Source: Pithys albifrons albifrons
Lineage: Eukaryota; Chordata; Aves; Passeriformes; Thamnophilidae
Direction: 5' to 3'
Assembly (NCBI RefSeq): GCF_047495875.1
Contig: NC_092473.1
Coordinates: forward strand, 16,598,388-16,662,387
Length of the DNA: 64,000 nucleotides
The notes below the pieces were generated by a model. That model made no database searches, had not been told where the DNA came from, and was given only the letters and a program-made list of their open reading frames with translations. Positions 1 through 12,584 of this stretch are shown here, in pieces. The position numbers and the translations under genes are program-made. How positions within the stretch are numbered: the stretch's first letter is position 1; each line of letters begins with the position of its first letter.

Positions 1-1751
1 GGTGTCATTAAGGCCAGGACATCCCAGTGACAACTGGATTGAGCAGTGACAGCCCTTGGCCATGTCTGTGTGTGGGTCTGCACATGCCAGGGTTTCTGTT
101 GCCCTTTTGTGAGTGAAATGGCTGTTTAGTAGCAGCAAGCAAGGGCTCCTTGCCAAGTTGCCTAATTAAGATTAAGCATATGCAGATTTGCTTGTTTTCA
201 GCTAATGACAGCTGCAAACAATTATTTGTTGGGCTCACTGGCTCTGAATTTGTGACATGGAGCCAGCAAGGACTGAGAGATCTGGCCGTGCACAGCAGCA
301 CGGTGGCTGTGGGTGTCGGTGGCATTGCCCTCCTGGGGGCTGCTGGAGCTTAGCCCTTCATGTTCCCCAAGGGATTGAGCAGGTGAGCCCTGCCCAGGGC
401 CTGTTGGGGCTCATCCTTCACCCTCGGTGTCTCCCGAGGGACCACTCAGGTCAGCCCTGCCCCAGTATCCTTGGCATGGCCCCAGCTCCTTGAGCTGGGA
501 GCTGCCAAAGGGGGATTGTTTTGTTTTGTTTTGTTTTGTTTTCAGGGTTGTCAGCAGCACAAACATATCGTGATCTTTCACAGGAAAGCAAATAAAGATG
601 TGTGCAAACGTGGGTGACATCTGTGGTTCCCCAGCCAGCAGCCTTCAACCGTGCTCTGCCAGATGAGAAGCGAAGCAGAGACCAAGGGGGGAACTCCCTG
701 CCCGCAGTCCTGCCCCAGGGGCACCTGGCAGCTCTCCAGATTCCTGGGCTTCCTAGGGATGCTCTCAAAAAGAGCTTGGTTTCATTGGGTTTGCCATTAT
801 TGTGATTATGCTGATGGGAGGAGAGAGCCTTGCCCAGCACGGGATGCCAGAGCTGATGAAACGCTCTGTGCCGCAGATGAAGACGCTCCGCGTTAAGGAC
901 AGAGGGAAATGAGGACATGGTGGAAAAAATAGTCACTGTGGAGATATAATTAAGTGCTGTTTGACACACATCCTTGCTGGGGAGCTGTGCCTTGGGGCTG
1001 GGGTGCTCTCATGTGTCACCTGGCCCCGCAGCCCAGGATAGGTGAACGTGCTCAGGTCTGGATTCAGAGGATTTGGGGATCCCTCCCTGGCTGTTTGGCC
1101 ACAGTCAAGATGCTTCTGAGTCGAGACTCAGATGCTTCTGAGAAAATTTTGGAGCATTCCTGATTTTAATTGGGTTTGTTTAATTATTATTTACTTTGAG
1201 TGAATAAGCTGTTGTGTTTAAATAACACTGTTTTTGCCAAAACGCTGTCAGGGAGGAGCTGCTTTCCCTTCAGGAGCCCTCAAACATGGGCTGCCTTCCA
1301 AAGCCCCTTGGCGTGGCGGCAGGTGGAGCATCATGGCTCGGAGCATCCCCTTCCCCGGCTCTCCTGGCCACCAGGAGGGGAAACGGGAGCTCTGGGCTGT
1401 TTCCAAGTACACCTTCATCTGCACTTGTGGGGGCCTGGCAGGGCTGGAGGTCTCAGGTGTGACCACCCTGCAGCCAAGCAGAGCCCCGTTCACTGAGGAA
1501 GTTGTGAAGTGAAGGAAGAGCATCTGGATCATGGGCAGGATAAACAGCCAAGGTGGAAAAGTGTGGGCAAGAGAAAGCTGAACTCAAAGGATGGAAGCGG
1601 TTGGTGAATGCAGGCAGCACCAGCCAGCAGTGGTGGTGGGTTACCTGCAGGTACATCTGCGTTGCAAATCCAGCTGTGGGGTTGGTTCTCATTCATTTGG
1701 TTTGGGTTTTCTCTTTTTTTTTTCTTTTTTTAAATCACAGTTAAATCCTAC
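1..1751. other. Intergenic; no gene recognised
   Basis: Apart from the TTTTG run at 516, nothing is identified. Frames up to 172 codons (minus strand, 451-969) lack any recognisable domain or codon pattern. An AT-rich block at 160-240 contains TAATTAAG, ATGCAGAT and TAATGACAGCTG words of the kind seen in conserved enhancers; conservation is untested. Confidence 0.6.
516..543. repeat. TTTTG microsatellite
   Basis: About five TTTTG units in a row. There is no clear retroelement beside it whose tail this might be. Confidence 0.85.
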
Positions 1752-2035
1752 GGTGACAGGCTGGGAGAGCTGGGGTTGTTCAGCCTGCAGAAGAGAAGGC
1801 TCTGAGGAGGCTCTTTCGGTGCCTAAAGGGGCTCCAAGAGAGCTGGAGAGGGACTTGGGACAAGGGCTTGGAGGGACAGGACAAGGGGGAATGGCTTCAT
1901 ATTGCCAGGGGGCAGGATTAGATGGGATACTGGGGCGAAGTTCTCTGTGAATGTGGTGAGGCCCTGGCACAGGCTGCCCAGAGAAGCTGTGGCTGCCCCA
2001 TCCCTGGAAGTGTTTAAGGCCAGCTTGGAGCACCG
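1752..2035 (+). mobile_element. CR1 retrotransposon, 3' fragment
   Basis: About 280 bp is recognisable as CR1 3' sequence: GGTTGTTCAGCCTGCAGAAG, then GAAGGCTCTGAGGAGGCTC, GGACAGGACAAGGGGGAATG, GGCACAGGCTGCCCAGAGAA, and CCCCATCCCTGGAAGTGTT. It is 5'-truncated, as most CR1 copies are, and the extreme 3' tail is degraded. There is no intact reverse transcriptase frame. Confidence 0.9.
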
Positions 2036-2965
2036 AGGAATCCTGGAGCCTGAGCCCTTGATACTGTTTTAGGTGATGGAACAGCCTTTCTTTAAAAGGA
2101 AGGGGCTGGGACTGGTCTGGGGGCTGCAATGGTTCCTCTCCCTCAGCCCAGCATGGTTTGGGGGTCCCACCATGATAGAGGCAGCTCTGGGACACGCTGC
2201 CCTTTCAGCACTTGGGAGTGGTCTCTGCACCAGCACCAACTTTTCCATCACTTGGTTTCCTTATTTGGTATTTCTTTAATAATTAGTGGCAGATTTTGTA
2301 CTTGTGTTTGCAATTATCTGGATGCCTCTGGGACATGTTCTGCCAGATAATTGAATCTCCTGGTCTGTGACGTGGGATGGCTGGGGAGCACGGGCTGGAG
2401 CCCAGAAATGCTGTGCTGCCTGTTGGTGTCATGTTAACACAAATTGGCCTTTTTCATTTAAAAATCTGGAAACAAAGCATTTTGCTTTGCTATTCTTTTC
2501 TGGAGCCTGTCCTGGAGAGGGAGATACATGATTATCAGTAATTAACTGGATGCACATTTTAATTAGATGTAGTGCATCCTCCAGGTGCCCAACTCCAAGC
2601 AGTGACTGACACAGGGTGAGGTGGGAGGGTGGGAATGTGAGGTCCTGGACAGACAGACGGACACTGTGTACACCCTTGCTGGGTGGGCAGGAGAAGGGCC
2701 CCCACACCCAGTGCTGGTGCTGCCAGGGGACCTCGGTCTGTGCAGGGCACGTGTCCCTGTCCCTCCAGTGAGATCCCATCATTTCACTTCTGTCTTAGCA
2801 TGTGACCTTGGGATGTAAAGTGCCAAGCAAGGGACAGGAATCTCCACCTCAGAGCTGCTCTGAAGGGTAAGGTCAGAACTGTTTGGCTAATTCTTTCTAA
2901 AACCTTTCTAAGTGAAATCCATTCCATCATCATTGTTAATTCTTGTAGGGCTTGGATAGGCAGGG
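2036..2965. other. Intergenic; no gene recognised
   Basis: Unique-looking sequence with an AT-rich block at about 2440-2580 (TTAATTAGATG, AGTAATTAACTGG). No coding signal. Confidence 0.6.
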
Positions 2966-3092
2966 TGTCACAGACTCTCAGAATCATTTGGGTTGGAAGG
3001 GATCTTAAAGCCCATCCAGTTCCACACCATGCCATGGGCAGGGAGACTTTCCACTAGACCAGGTTGCTCCAAGCCCTGTCCAACCTGGCGTG
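2966..3092 (-). mobile_element. CR1 retrotransposon, 3' end, reverse orientation
   Basis: On the given strand it reads CAGAATCATTTGGGTTGGAA, GGGATCTTAAAGCCCATCCA, CATGCCATGGGCAGGGAGAC and TTCCACTAGACCAGGTTGCT, the complement of the CR1 3' terminus. About 125 bp long and non-coding. Confidence 0.9.
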
Positions 3093-6000
3093 GGACACCA
3101 GGGCAAGGGGGTCCATTTGTCCCCCCACTATGAGACCCTCCAGCTGCCCCACTGGCTACAGAGGAAGGAGAGACCTATCACTCCCCAGCCGAGTGCACTT
3201 GTGCTGTGTTTCCATGTAGGTAATGGAAGAATTGGCAAATCATGCCCAGGAAAATGTAACCAGGGATCTTGAGAGTGGAGGGCAACAGGTAAGAGGTGCT
3301 TGAAGTCTGATTTTAGGGTCAGTCTCAGTCCCACATGATGGTGGCTCCAGCAGATGTCTGGCACGAGATGTAGAATGATTTTGGTTTAGAGTCCAGCTCT
3401 CTCAGGAGTTGCAGTGGCTAGGATTGCTCCCATGGTCACCCCTGTGCCAGACCCTCATGCCACTTCAGAGGTACCCCTGGCACAGGGTTAACAGCCCCCT
3501 GCTCCCTGCCCAGCCTCCCCCTGCACACACCCTGCTCCACGCTTCGCCCCAGCCACAAAGCAGTTAATCGTTGCTGATCGTGGTGGGCTCAGCGCTCTGT
3601 GAGGCTTTGAGTGCTCTGTGAGGCTCTGGATGCAGCGTGGAACTCCCTGGTCTCCTGGGATCTCGTGGCATTTTGCCCAGATGGCACCAGTCTGTGTCTC
3701 AAGGACATAACCCAGTGCCGACAGCTCCACACAGGAGCACCGGAGTGACAGATGAAGCTGGGGCACTCCTTCATCTCCACTGAAAAGGAAGAAAAGCTCC
3801 TGGAAATGCCGGGAATTCTGCCAGGTGTTCCCTGTCTCCTCCACGGATGAGCCAGCTCCCAGCAGCTGCCCAGCTTGCTTCGTGCAGGGGCAGCACCACC
3901 CACGCTTGCACGAGCCCCATTCCCCAAAGAGGAGAGGCCACACTCCAGCAGAGCAGGTATGTGAAATGTCCCCACTGTCCCCACCATGTCCCTGCTGCTC
4001 GCCGTGCCTGGCTCCACTGCCAGCCTCATCCTGATGTCACCCAGGGGATGCTGAGGCTCTCTGGCACAAGGCTGGGGAGCGGCACAGGACGTTGGCTCAG
4101 CCACCAGTGTGGGACGGGGCTGGCACAGCTGCTGGGGCTTGGCCGGGGCAAAGGTGTGGGATGTGCAGGAGCCCAATGGTTTGGGTTTGGTTGTGTCCCC
4201 ACGTCCTGGGCATCCCAGCAGTGCAGGGAGGGGTCTGAAACCGGCACTGGTGCAGGGGGTACCGCTGCATGGAGAGCCCGTGCATGGAGAGAGGTGTGAG
4301 CAGCACCCCAGGGATCCCAGTCTGGGGGCTCCAGGTTCCCCAGATCAGCTCACTGCACACTGACAGCACTAGAGGGGTTAAATCCTGCCTTCCAGCACCA
4401 AGGAGCCACCCACGGTGAGCTCAGTGGATGTAGCATGAGGGACAGAGGGTGGCAGCACTAGGGACTTGGAGACGACCCGGGAAGTGGTTTCCTGCACTTG
4501 TGCCATGGTCACTGCTGGGCACAGGGGAGGGAGGGGCGAGTGCACCTCATTCCTACAGTGCAGTTGTGCCAGCACCCCTGGCCACCAGACCCTCTGTGTC
4601 CCTCCCAGTGAGTGTTCTCCATGCACTGGCTGGCTGGAGCCAGTGGAGAGGACACAGGGACAGGAGCAGCCTGATGCTGCTTGATCCTGAGCTGCTCTCA
4701 CTGGGAGCTTGGCTACAGGTCACAGTTCACCCTCCCTGGGACAAAGCACCCTTGGGCACTGGGTGACAAGAGGTGCTGAGCCTCCTGCCCTGCCATGGGG
4801 TCCCAGAGCTGACAGTGGTATCTGGTACCTGTCCCCATCCAGGTGGGATCCTGTCACTTCAGCAGCACACGTGGAACAGCCCTGTGCCCCTGTGCTTCGG
4901 CAGGTGCATGTCCATGTTTGGGGCAGAGAGGTGACCTGGGCTGTGGGGCAGCAGGTCTGACCCCCCTCCTGCTGCTGGGCCATGCACTGCAGCACTCAGC
5001 CAGGCTGGCACCACAGAACCAGCCCATGGGCACAGGGGGCTGTAGGTTGCCTGATCCCAATGGTTTTCCACCCCTTTTGGCTCCCCAGAGTGGGATTTTT
5101 CTGGCATTGATCGCCCTCCCCATGGGCTGAGCTGCTGCCTTTTGCACTGGAGCCCTCGTGATGCTCCGGGAGCGCAGTGAGCGCGTTCTGGCAGCGGCAC
5201 CTGCTGAGTTAACCACGGCCCCCAGCACAGCCTGTGATGGGGGTGAGGCACTGCCACAGCCACCACCCCTCTCCCACACCCTGTGCCAGCAGGTGTGGGA
5301 GCTGCAGCTGCCCAGCCTGAGCCTGCCCACACAGGACCCTGCTCCCTGCCGTGCATGAGCTGATGGAATACGAGGTGAACATTGGGTTTGTCCCTCCCTT
5401 ACCCTTTCCCCAGCATGTGGGCAGCAGTGTGTTCCCTCGCTGTGGTTCCTGGGAGCCTGCAGCCACAGCCAGCCCTCTGCCTCGGCTCCATGTGCCAGGA
5501 ATGCCAATGAAGCTCTGGCTGGCCACGCACACACTGCAGCGCACGTCCAGCCAATGGAGGGGGGAATCAAGGGAATTATGCTGGAGCTGTTGCCCAATTA
5601 GTTAAACTAACTGTGAGTCAAGAGGGTGGCAGGAACCCGTGATGTCCCCAGTGGACCCTGATCCTCTCCACAGAGCCAGGGTTTCCAATTGTGCTGCACT
5701 GATGGATTTTCAGAGGGAAGATTTTCCTGTTTATTTCCCTCATCTGTACATCCTTGTGCAGGCAGAGCTGGGGTGGAATTCCAGCCTCTCAATGCTCCGC
5801 AGGGCCGTGGCTCATTTGTATCCCATCCCAGTACCAAATCTCACCTCCCTGCTCCCCGCCAGCCCATGCTGGGGGTGTCAGGACAATCCTGTCCTTGCTG
5901 ATAATGGGAGCAGCCCCTCCAGTCCCACAAGCACTTTGGGAAGGTCAGTCAAGTGGGGAGGAGGAGATGCTTATTTGTGGAATCACAGAAATGTATGTGC

Positions 6001-6594
6001 CTTGTTATTTTGTTTGAAATTAAGAAAAATTCAAACAATGCAAAATTCTGCTCTTGATGCAGCAGGAATGAGCCTTTGGAACCATCCTGTGCTATTTCTG
6101 GCTGTGAAAAAATACGTATATATACACTTCTAAATATCCATGTGTGTATGTAGGTGTATTAGGGTTCTATAGGGGTGGCAGGGCGGGGTCCAGCCTGGGG
6201 GTCTGTCGGTGGTGCCATGGGGACGGGTGGTTGCTCACTGAGCCCCCCAGTCTGCTGTGGCACATTCCAGCTTGACTGAGCCACAAACACCGACCAGCAG
6301 CAGCGGCGTTGATTTGGTTATTAACAAAGGGTGGATTCAGCCGGCGCTGGCGCCGCTCCAAGCGCAGGAGCTGCTGAGGAGCGTGGAGGGTGTATTAAAT
6401 ATTCATCGAAATCTTGGCATTTCATTCCCATCTCTTGCTCTCCTGCCCCCTCCCCATGAAATTATTTGGTCCTTAAGGGTAGGAGCCTGCTTCAAAAATT
6501 CATTATTTCATTAACCCCTTTACAAATTAGGTTTTAACAACTAAGTTTTTTAGGATCGACGCAAAATGGGTTGTGGTGGCACTTCATCAGGTTT

Positions 6595-6632
6595 GCTCAT
6601 CACGTGGGCCCTGACCCCGGCACGTGACGGTG
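6595..6632. promoter_or_regulatory. Paired CACGTG E-boxes
   Basis: Two palindromic CACGTG words start at 6601 and 6621, 20 bp or about two helical turns apart. CACGTG is bound by USF, MYC/MAX and TFE/MITF-type bHLH-ZIP proteins. They sit at the edge of a moderately CpG-rich patch (6600-7080). Function is inferred from the motif only. Confidence 0.3.
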
Positions 6633-8644
6633 CGACCGATGCTCGCAGAAACATGTGACCCTAAATGCTACGTGAGCTCAAAAAAAAGAAATTTAAATAC
6701 AAAAATATCAGCAGGTCTGTCTCCTGCCTTCACCTGCCTGGCGTGGTGGAGCCGTACCCGCTCCGTGCCGCTGCAGCGCTGCCAAGCCCTGCCCTCCGCT
6801 CCGGCACCACGGCTCCCCATTCGGTGAGTGAACAGATACTTCCAGCAATTAATTGGTGCTCTGCTGGCTCATTATCATGCAGGGCACGAGTGGGCTGTGC
6901 CGCGTGCGGCCTCGCGCTGCGGCAGCCACGGTGGCCCCAGGGCTGTGGCACTGCCACGGGGCTCGGGCAGGGTCAGGCGTCAGGGCGGGGTGACTTTGCC
7001 GGCGCCTGTCCCATCTCCATCCTCTGAGCATCGTGATGCTCCACCAAGGGTTCCTCGGGGCAGGGTGCTCTGCAGCCACCACCTCTCCTCCGTGTCAGGG
7101 TTTGGCTGTGCCATGCCTTGCATGGGGTGGGTCTGGGGGCTCGTTTCCCTTCCTCATCTGAGGGGTGGTTGGTGCCAGGAGCTCAGCGCCAATGCCGGAA
7201 TGCTGGTCCCAAAGTGGCGGCTTTCAAACAATACATGTTTCATTTGGGTGCTTGGCCGGTGCCTTGGCGGCTCCTCAGTGATGTCCCCAACCATGTTCCT
7301 GCTGGAGTGGGGCCACCCACTGTCCCCACTCGCTGCTGTGCGGGAGCTGGGGCTGAGTCTGTGACCGGCAGTGCCGGTGCCAGAGGGAGCTGGCGGTGGG
7401 TGCGGGTGCTGCCTCCCATCATTAGGATGCAGGTCCATCTCCATCTCCCTGGAGACCATGGGAATGGCGGCGGGTGAGCCGTGGCTGGGGTGCTGGCAGC
7501 CGCTGGCAGAGGGCAGCTGTGCCGGGCTGTGCATGAATTACTGCCCTGTGCCGGCTCCAGCCTTTGTTCCCCCTTGTCAGCACAGGAACGGGGGAGCAGG
7601 GAACGTGCCCAGAGAACCAGGGCATGGGGGCGATCGTCAAACCCACACGCGTATTTGAGCAGGTTTAACCATCAGGAACAATTTTGTACTATTTTTGTCC
7701 TTGAACTAATTATCCACCAAAGCTCCTTGGGGCTGGCCCCGGGAGGAGCTGCCGCTCTGGGGCAGCGATGGCACAGCAGCGATCCCACGTTCGACACTCG
7801 CGGCATTCCCAGGCCCCTGGGAGCCCTTTGTGCTGCTGAAGGAAGCCGTGTGCTGCAGAGGCATCTCAGGATCCTGCCGAGACAACAGAGAAAGGGATTT
7901 CTGAATGCTGAATGCGGCTGCCAATCACCCATCCTGGCCAGCCTTGTGCAAGCCTGGAATGTGTGGCTTCGGCAAACACAGTCAGGATTTGCCATCTGGG
8001 GGAATGAGCTCCACAAGCTTTTAACTGGCATCAGCGTCTGTCCTGCCCTGGTCTCATGTTTGCTGACACTCCCAAGTTCAGCTCCTGTTTAATTCCACCG
8101 CAGGGAAGCAGCTCCCGTGGTGGCGCTGCTGGAGGATGATTCTTCTGTGCTGCTCACACTGATTGTCTTTGCCTGGCAGGAGGCTGGCCCTGAACACACC
8201 AAGCAGTGACCCATCCCCACTCACTGCTCTGCTCTCCCACAGCACTTTGCTCACATCCTGGATTTTTATTGGGTTTGATTGGCTCTGTAATAGTTCCATG
8301 GCAGGAATTCTGCTCCCAGCAAAACCTGCTCCTGTGAATGTTCCCCCATAGTATGAGGGAGAGGTCATGGTGGAAGCCCCAGTGCCAGCTTGGCATCCAT
8401 CACGTGCCATTTGAAGTGTGCAGCCCCTGTGTTGCATGTCCAGCCCGTGTCCTGTGGGGTCTCACTGCACCTGTAGCTGCAGACACAGCTCCTGGCAGGA
8501 GCCAGGACATTGGTGTCACCTCTTGGGGGCCAGGGTGCAAACTGCCAGCTGTGCACCTGCTGTGCCAGCAAGTGGGGCAGCCAAATCCCACTGCAGCAAC
8601 ACCTCAAATCACAAACCCCAGAGCTCCCCATGCAGGGAGGTTCC

Positions 8645-8700
8645 CTCCTCTCTCCTCCTCTTCCTCCTCCTCCTCCTGCTCCCCAACATTGCCTTCCTCC
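8645..8700 (+). repeat. Pyrimidine-rich (TCC)n tract
   Basis: A run of CTCCTCTTCCTCCTCCTCCT-type sequence about 40 bp long. Simple repeat, no gene. Confidence 0.75.
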
Positions 8701-11204
8701 CAGGTCTGGGGCTGACAGTGAAGCCCCTCTTGCTGGGCCCAGCCCTGTCACTCTGCTCCATTCCTGTTGCTCTGCAGGGATCACGGGCTCCAGGGCTGTC
8801 CCCAGGTGCTTCTCTTCCAGGTTCTGTTGCTGCTTCCAGTGTTGTTCAAGTGCCAGTCTCTCTCCTGAGGAGCTGAGAGCCACAGAGCAGTGAAGATCCT
8901 GATGCAAGGAGAGGGGCAGCTATGGTCCAGCAGTTAGCTCAGTGCCAGCATCAAGAACCTTCCCCGGGACCCTCCTCCAGGACCAGGGGCTGGACATTTC
9001 CTCAGAACCTTTCCCTGGGACCTTCCTGACTGCCACTCTGCAGTTCTCCCAGGTGTTCCACCCACATGGACCTTGTGCTGTGTGTCTCCCACAGCTGTCT
9101 CTGCTTCTGAATTTGCTTCAGAGCTGCAGGTACCACCAACTTTAAACCTTCAAGCACAAGAGCTGAACTATGCAGGACACCAGGACTCTGCTGAGAGACC
9201 TGTCTGGGATGCTCAATTTCCTATCCCTTACAAAACCCAGAGCCAAAAGTGCAGGAAGCACTGGAGAGCAGCCCCCCATGGACAGCTTGGGGAATTAAGA
9301 ACAAGTTCGTCAGAGGCTGTGAACAAATGGTTGGTAATTAAGAGCCCCAGCAAATGGAGAGTTTGCTTTGTGCAGCCCCGGGGAGGCCAGTGGGGATGGG
9401 AATGGGGTAAGCAGGGGGTGTCCCAGCCATGTGCATCCCACTGTGGCTGGAGTGCAGGGACCTTTGAGGTGCCCACAGCCAGGGAAGCAGCCCATGGGGC
9501 GGGAGCCTCCCCCTGGCTCTGCCTCAGGAAGATGTGCCAGGATGGAGTTCCAGGCTTGGCTCAGCCTGTTCAGCTAAAGCTGAGTGTCCTCACAGAGATC
9601 CACACTGGCTGCTTCCTGACCAGTCTGTAGTGGACATGGAGAGCACCTTTTCCCTTCCCTCTTTGCGGCAGCTCCTTGTCTATCACGGAGGGCACAGCAG
9701 GCAGTTCTGGGGACTTGGACCCAGTATGGAACAGAGCTGGGTGGGACCCCCAGCTGGAGGGACTGTGGCAAGAGGGGCAGGGTGAGCTTCCAGGGTCTAC
9801 CCATCACTCCTTGGACTGTGGTTTTATTCCTCCTCGTGCTTCTCTCACCCACATGAGCAGGGTTGGGTCTCCCACTTCCCTCCAGGCTCCCCACCAGCCA
9901 GGAGACAGCTGGGTTCAGAACCCCCTCTCCAGGCATCCCCAACCCCTCTGCTGGGTCTCCAGCCAGCACACAAAGCAGAACTCTCCCTTTTGATTTAATA
10001 AGTATCTGGAAATGTCATAAAAGACGTGATAATAAAATATCAGATGCAGGAAAATGAGTAGCCAAAGGCATTGAAAAAAGGGACGAGAGTAAATGCAGTA
10101 GATTAAGACACTAATTCCCATCCCTTGTATGTTCTCCATCTTTCCTGTGTCTTGACAGACAGAAATAAATGTCCCCACTTCCCAGGAAGCCTCTCCCTGC
10201 TGGATTGTCACCACATGGTGCCCACAGCCATAACAGCCCATTTATCCTCCAGATTTGATGCTTTATCACTTTCAGAGGAGTGGCTGGGCTGGCTCGTCCT
10301 GTGCTCTCATGGCCAGCACTTGTACTTAAAGGGCAGGGCAAGATTCCAATGGTAAAAGCTACATTTAATTTTTACTGTTCCGAAGTGTCTCTGCAAATTA
10401 AAAAGGCAATTTGTGCCTTTGTTTTGACCATGCAACAAGGCAACAGGAGCAAAGGCAAAACCAGAAGGAAAAATAGTCTCGGGGAGTTTGGAGGAGCTGG
10501 TGAGCCCAGATATAACTCTGTCACAGTGGGAGCTGGGGGTGGGGGTTTTCTTGCTAATGCAGCTTTGAAGCAAATCAAACACCAGGAAATTCCCAAGCCC
10601 AGCAGTGCCATGAATGCAGGAGCAGGATCAGCAACAGGGTGATAGATGTGTTAATGTTTTAACAGGCCAACCACCTCATAAATAATTTGCTGAGTTCTGG
10701 AGTAACTGACCTGGTCACAGTGGCAATAAATGACCATCCCCTGGGCTCTGCTCCAGGGCTCCACAATCCTCCCATGGAAAGGCTTAAGTGGCTTCTAACA
10801 ATATCTATTTTATATTGTCACAGCCCAGTGCCCCACTAATGCTGCTGTCTATGCAAACACCACCGCTTAAACTCCGGGGATATTCCAGTTAAAAGCCCCA
10901 GAAACGATCAGAGAGTGACTGTTGAGGGTGAACTCTGTGTTTGCTCTGTGGGGAGTGGATTCAGTGTGTAGAACATCCTGGCACAGAGCAGGGCAGGGTG
11001 AGGAGGGACAGAGCCTGCAGCAGTGCCCAGCCCAGGGGAGCAGTGGTGGGTGGCTGACCTTGGGGAGGCTTCATGGAACCCAGTGGGGCTGGGGCTGTGG
11101 TCACCACTGGCTCTTCTGGGCAGGAGAACTAGGTGGAGCACAGCCTGGGGTCAGGAGATGGAGCTCTCCCAGTGGATCCATCTTGTGTGCTGAGTATGCT
11201 GCTT

Positions 11205-11342
11205 CTGCACTGGGTAGGCCTCTTATGGACTGGGTTTTCCTCTTGTGTACTGGGTATTCTTCTTGGATACTGGGTATTTGTGTCATTTGCCAGGTATTCC
11301 TCTTCTATACAGGGTATTTCTCTTCTGTCCTAGGTATTCTAA
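11205..11342 (+). repeat. Degenerate 20-bp tandem repeat, 6-7 copies
   Basis: Units such as ACTGGGTATTCTTCTTGGAT, ACTGGGTTTTCCTCTTGTGT and ACAGGGTATTTCTCTTCTGT follow each other at 20-bp spacing. Copies differ at several positions, so the array is old. The frame CTGYSSWILGICVICQ seen across it is a repeat artefact. Confidence 0.85.
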
Positions 11343-12584
11343 TTGCATGCCATGTCCTTCCCTCCAGTGCTGTCACTGGGAGCAGTTACCAGCATGGAGC
11401 AGGGCTGCTGCTGCATTCTTTGGGTTTCTACCTTTTGCCATTGTGGGGTTAGGGTGGTGGTGGCATCTGCAGCTCTACCCACAGCCACAGTGTGATGCTT
11501 CTGGGTTCTCTGTGCTCTTGGTTCATCAGTTCCCAGATTCCTCCCCTGTCCCACTGAGACAGTGTTCTGACCACATGGACCTGTGGGATTTGTCCCACCA
11601 ACCACTTTGCTGTGCCTGTGGGAAGGGCCGGAAGGGTTATGTTTCTGTAGCTGCAAGAAAGGGAGTTTCCAAACACTGGCATCATTTGTTGAACAAAACT
11701 GATGGCAAATGTTTTCACCAGGGCACTTTCAGTGTGACAGTGGAATTAAATGGGAGGCAGTGAGGAAACAGCCCCATTTTGGAGGGCAGAGCAGCAGGGG
11801 CAGCCCCATTCCCTGCTTCAGCAGCACAGGGACAGTCTGGAGTGCCCACCCTTGTCCCTGGCTCCCAGCTGTTCCTGCACTCCCATGGAAAGATGCAGCT
11901 GAGGAGGACACCAGTGTCTGCCTTGGCAAAGACACTGGTGGCCTAAAGGGGCCAGGGTGGGGACTGGTGTTGATGGTGGCGTTGTGTGTTCAGTTTGTTC
12001 CATGTGATCATGCCCACTCTTGTGCCGGTGGTGGTGGCAGAGCAATTCCCTCCCTGGCAGTGGGAGTAGGGGCAGAAATCCCACCTGGGCAGTGACTGGC
12101 ACCATGCCTTGCCCTCTGCCTCTCTGCAGGCACCACTGACCCTGACCCGCCGCTGCTGGGGCTCCCCAGGGCTCCCTGGCACGTCACGCCCTCCCCAAAG
12201 CACTTTCCTTTTGGAGGGTCCCTTCTCCTGATGAGCCCTCTGCGTACACAGCCTCCTCCCAGCCACCAGAGGCGAGTGTGGCTGCAACGGAATACATTTA
12301 ATATCCTTGCCTCTGTTTTGTAAGTGTAACGATCAGCTGCAGAATAAATGACACGTAATTACGGTTCGGGGGAGTTCAGGCAGCAGGGCTTGGCTGGGAG
12401 GGGATCCCAGGGAAGCTCCAGCACTGACGGAAAGTGAACAAGATGCCGGCTGTGGGGAACCATAATTACACGGGACTGACACACTGTGAGCTGTTTATGG
12501 TAATGAAGTGGTGCATCAAATCAAATTAACCTTAGTTATTTAACACAGAATGCACCGAGGACTTGGCTCAGTAGATGCTAAATC
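11343..12584. other. Intergenic; no gene recognised
   Basis: No coding signal. AT-rich blocks at 12290-12365 (ATGACACGTAATTACGG) and 12470-12550 (CATCAAATCAAATTAACC) flank the CpG block on its left side and could be conserved non-coding elements. Confidence 0.55.

Larger units (their letters stand above)
3093..11204. other. Intergenic, 8.1 kb; no gene recognised
   Basis: GC-rich DNA with AT-rich blocks near 6390-6560, 6660-6710, 9985-10110, 10350-10420 and 10640-10720. The paired E-boxes (6601, 6621), a moderately CpG-rich patch at about 6600-7080 and a pyrimidine tract (8645) are the only listed signals. Many open frames of 100-250 codons exist because stops are rare in GC-rich DNA. They overlap one another on both strands and none resembles a known protein. 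Confidence 0.6.

Noticed and set aside
4854..5597. 247-codon minus-strand frame
   Set aside because: It overlaps other long frames on both strands in GC-rich DNA. No recognisable domain, splice structure or promoter.
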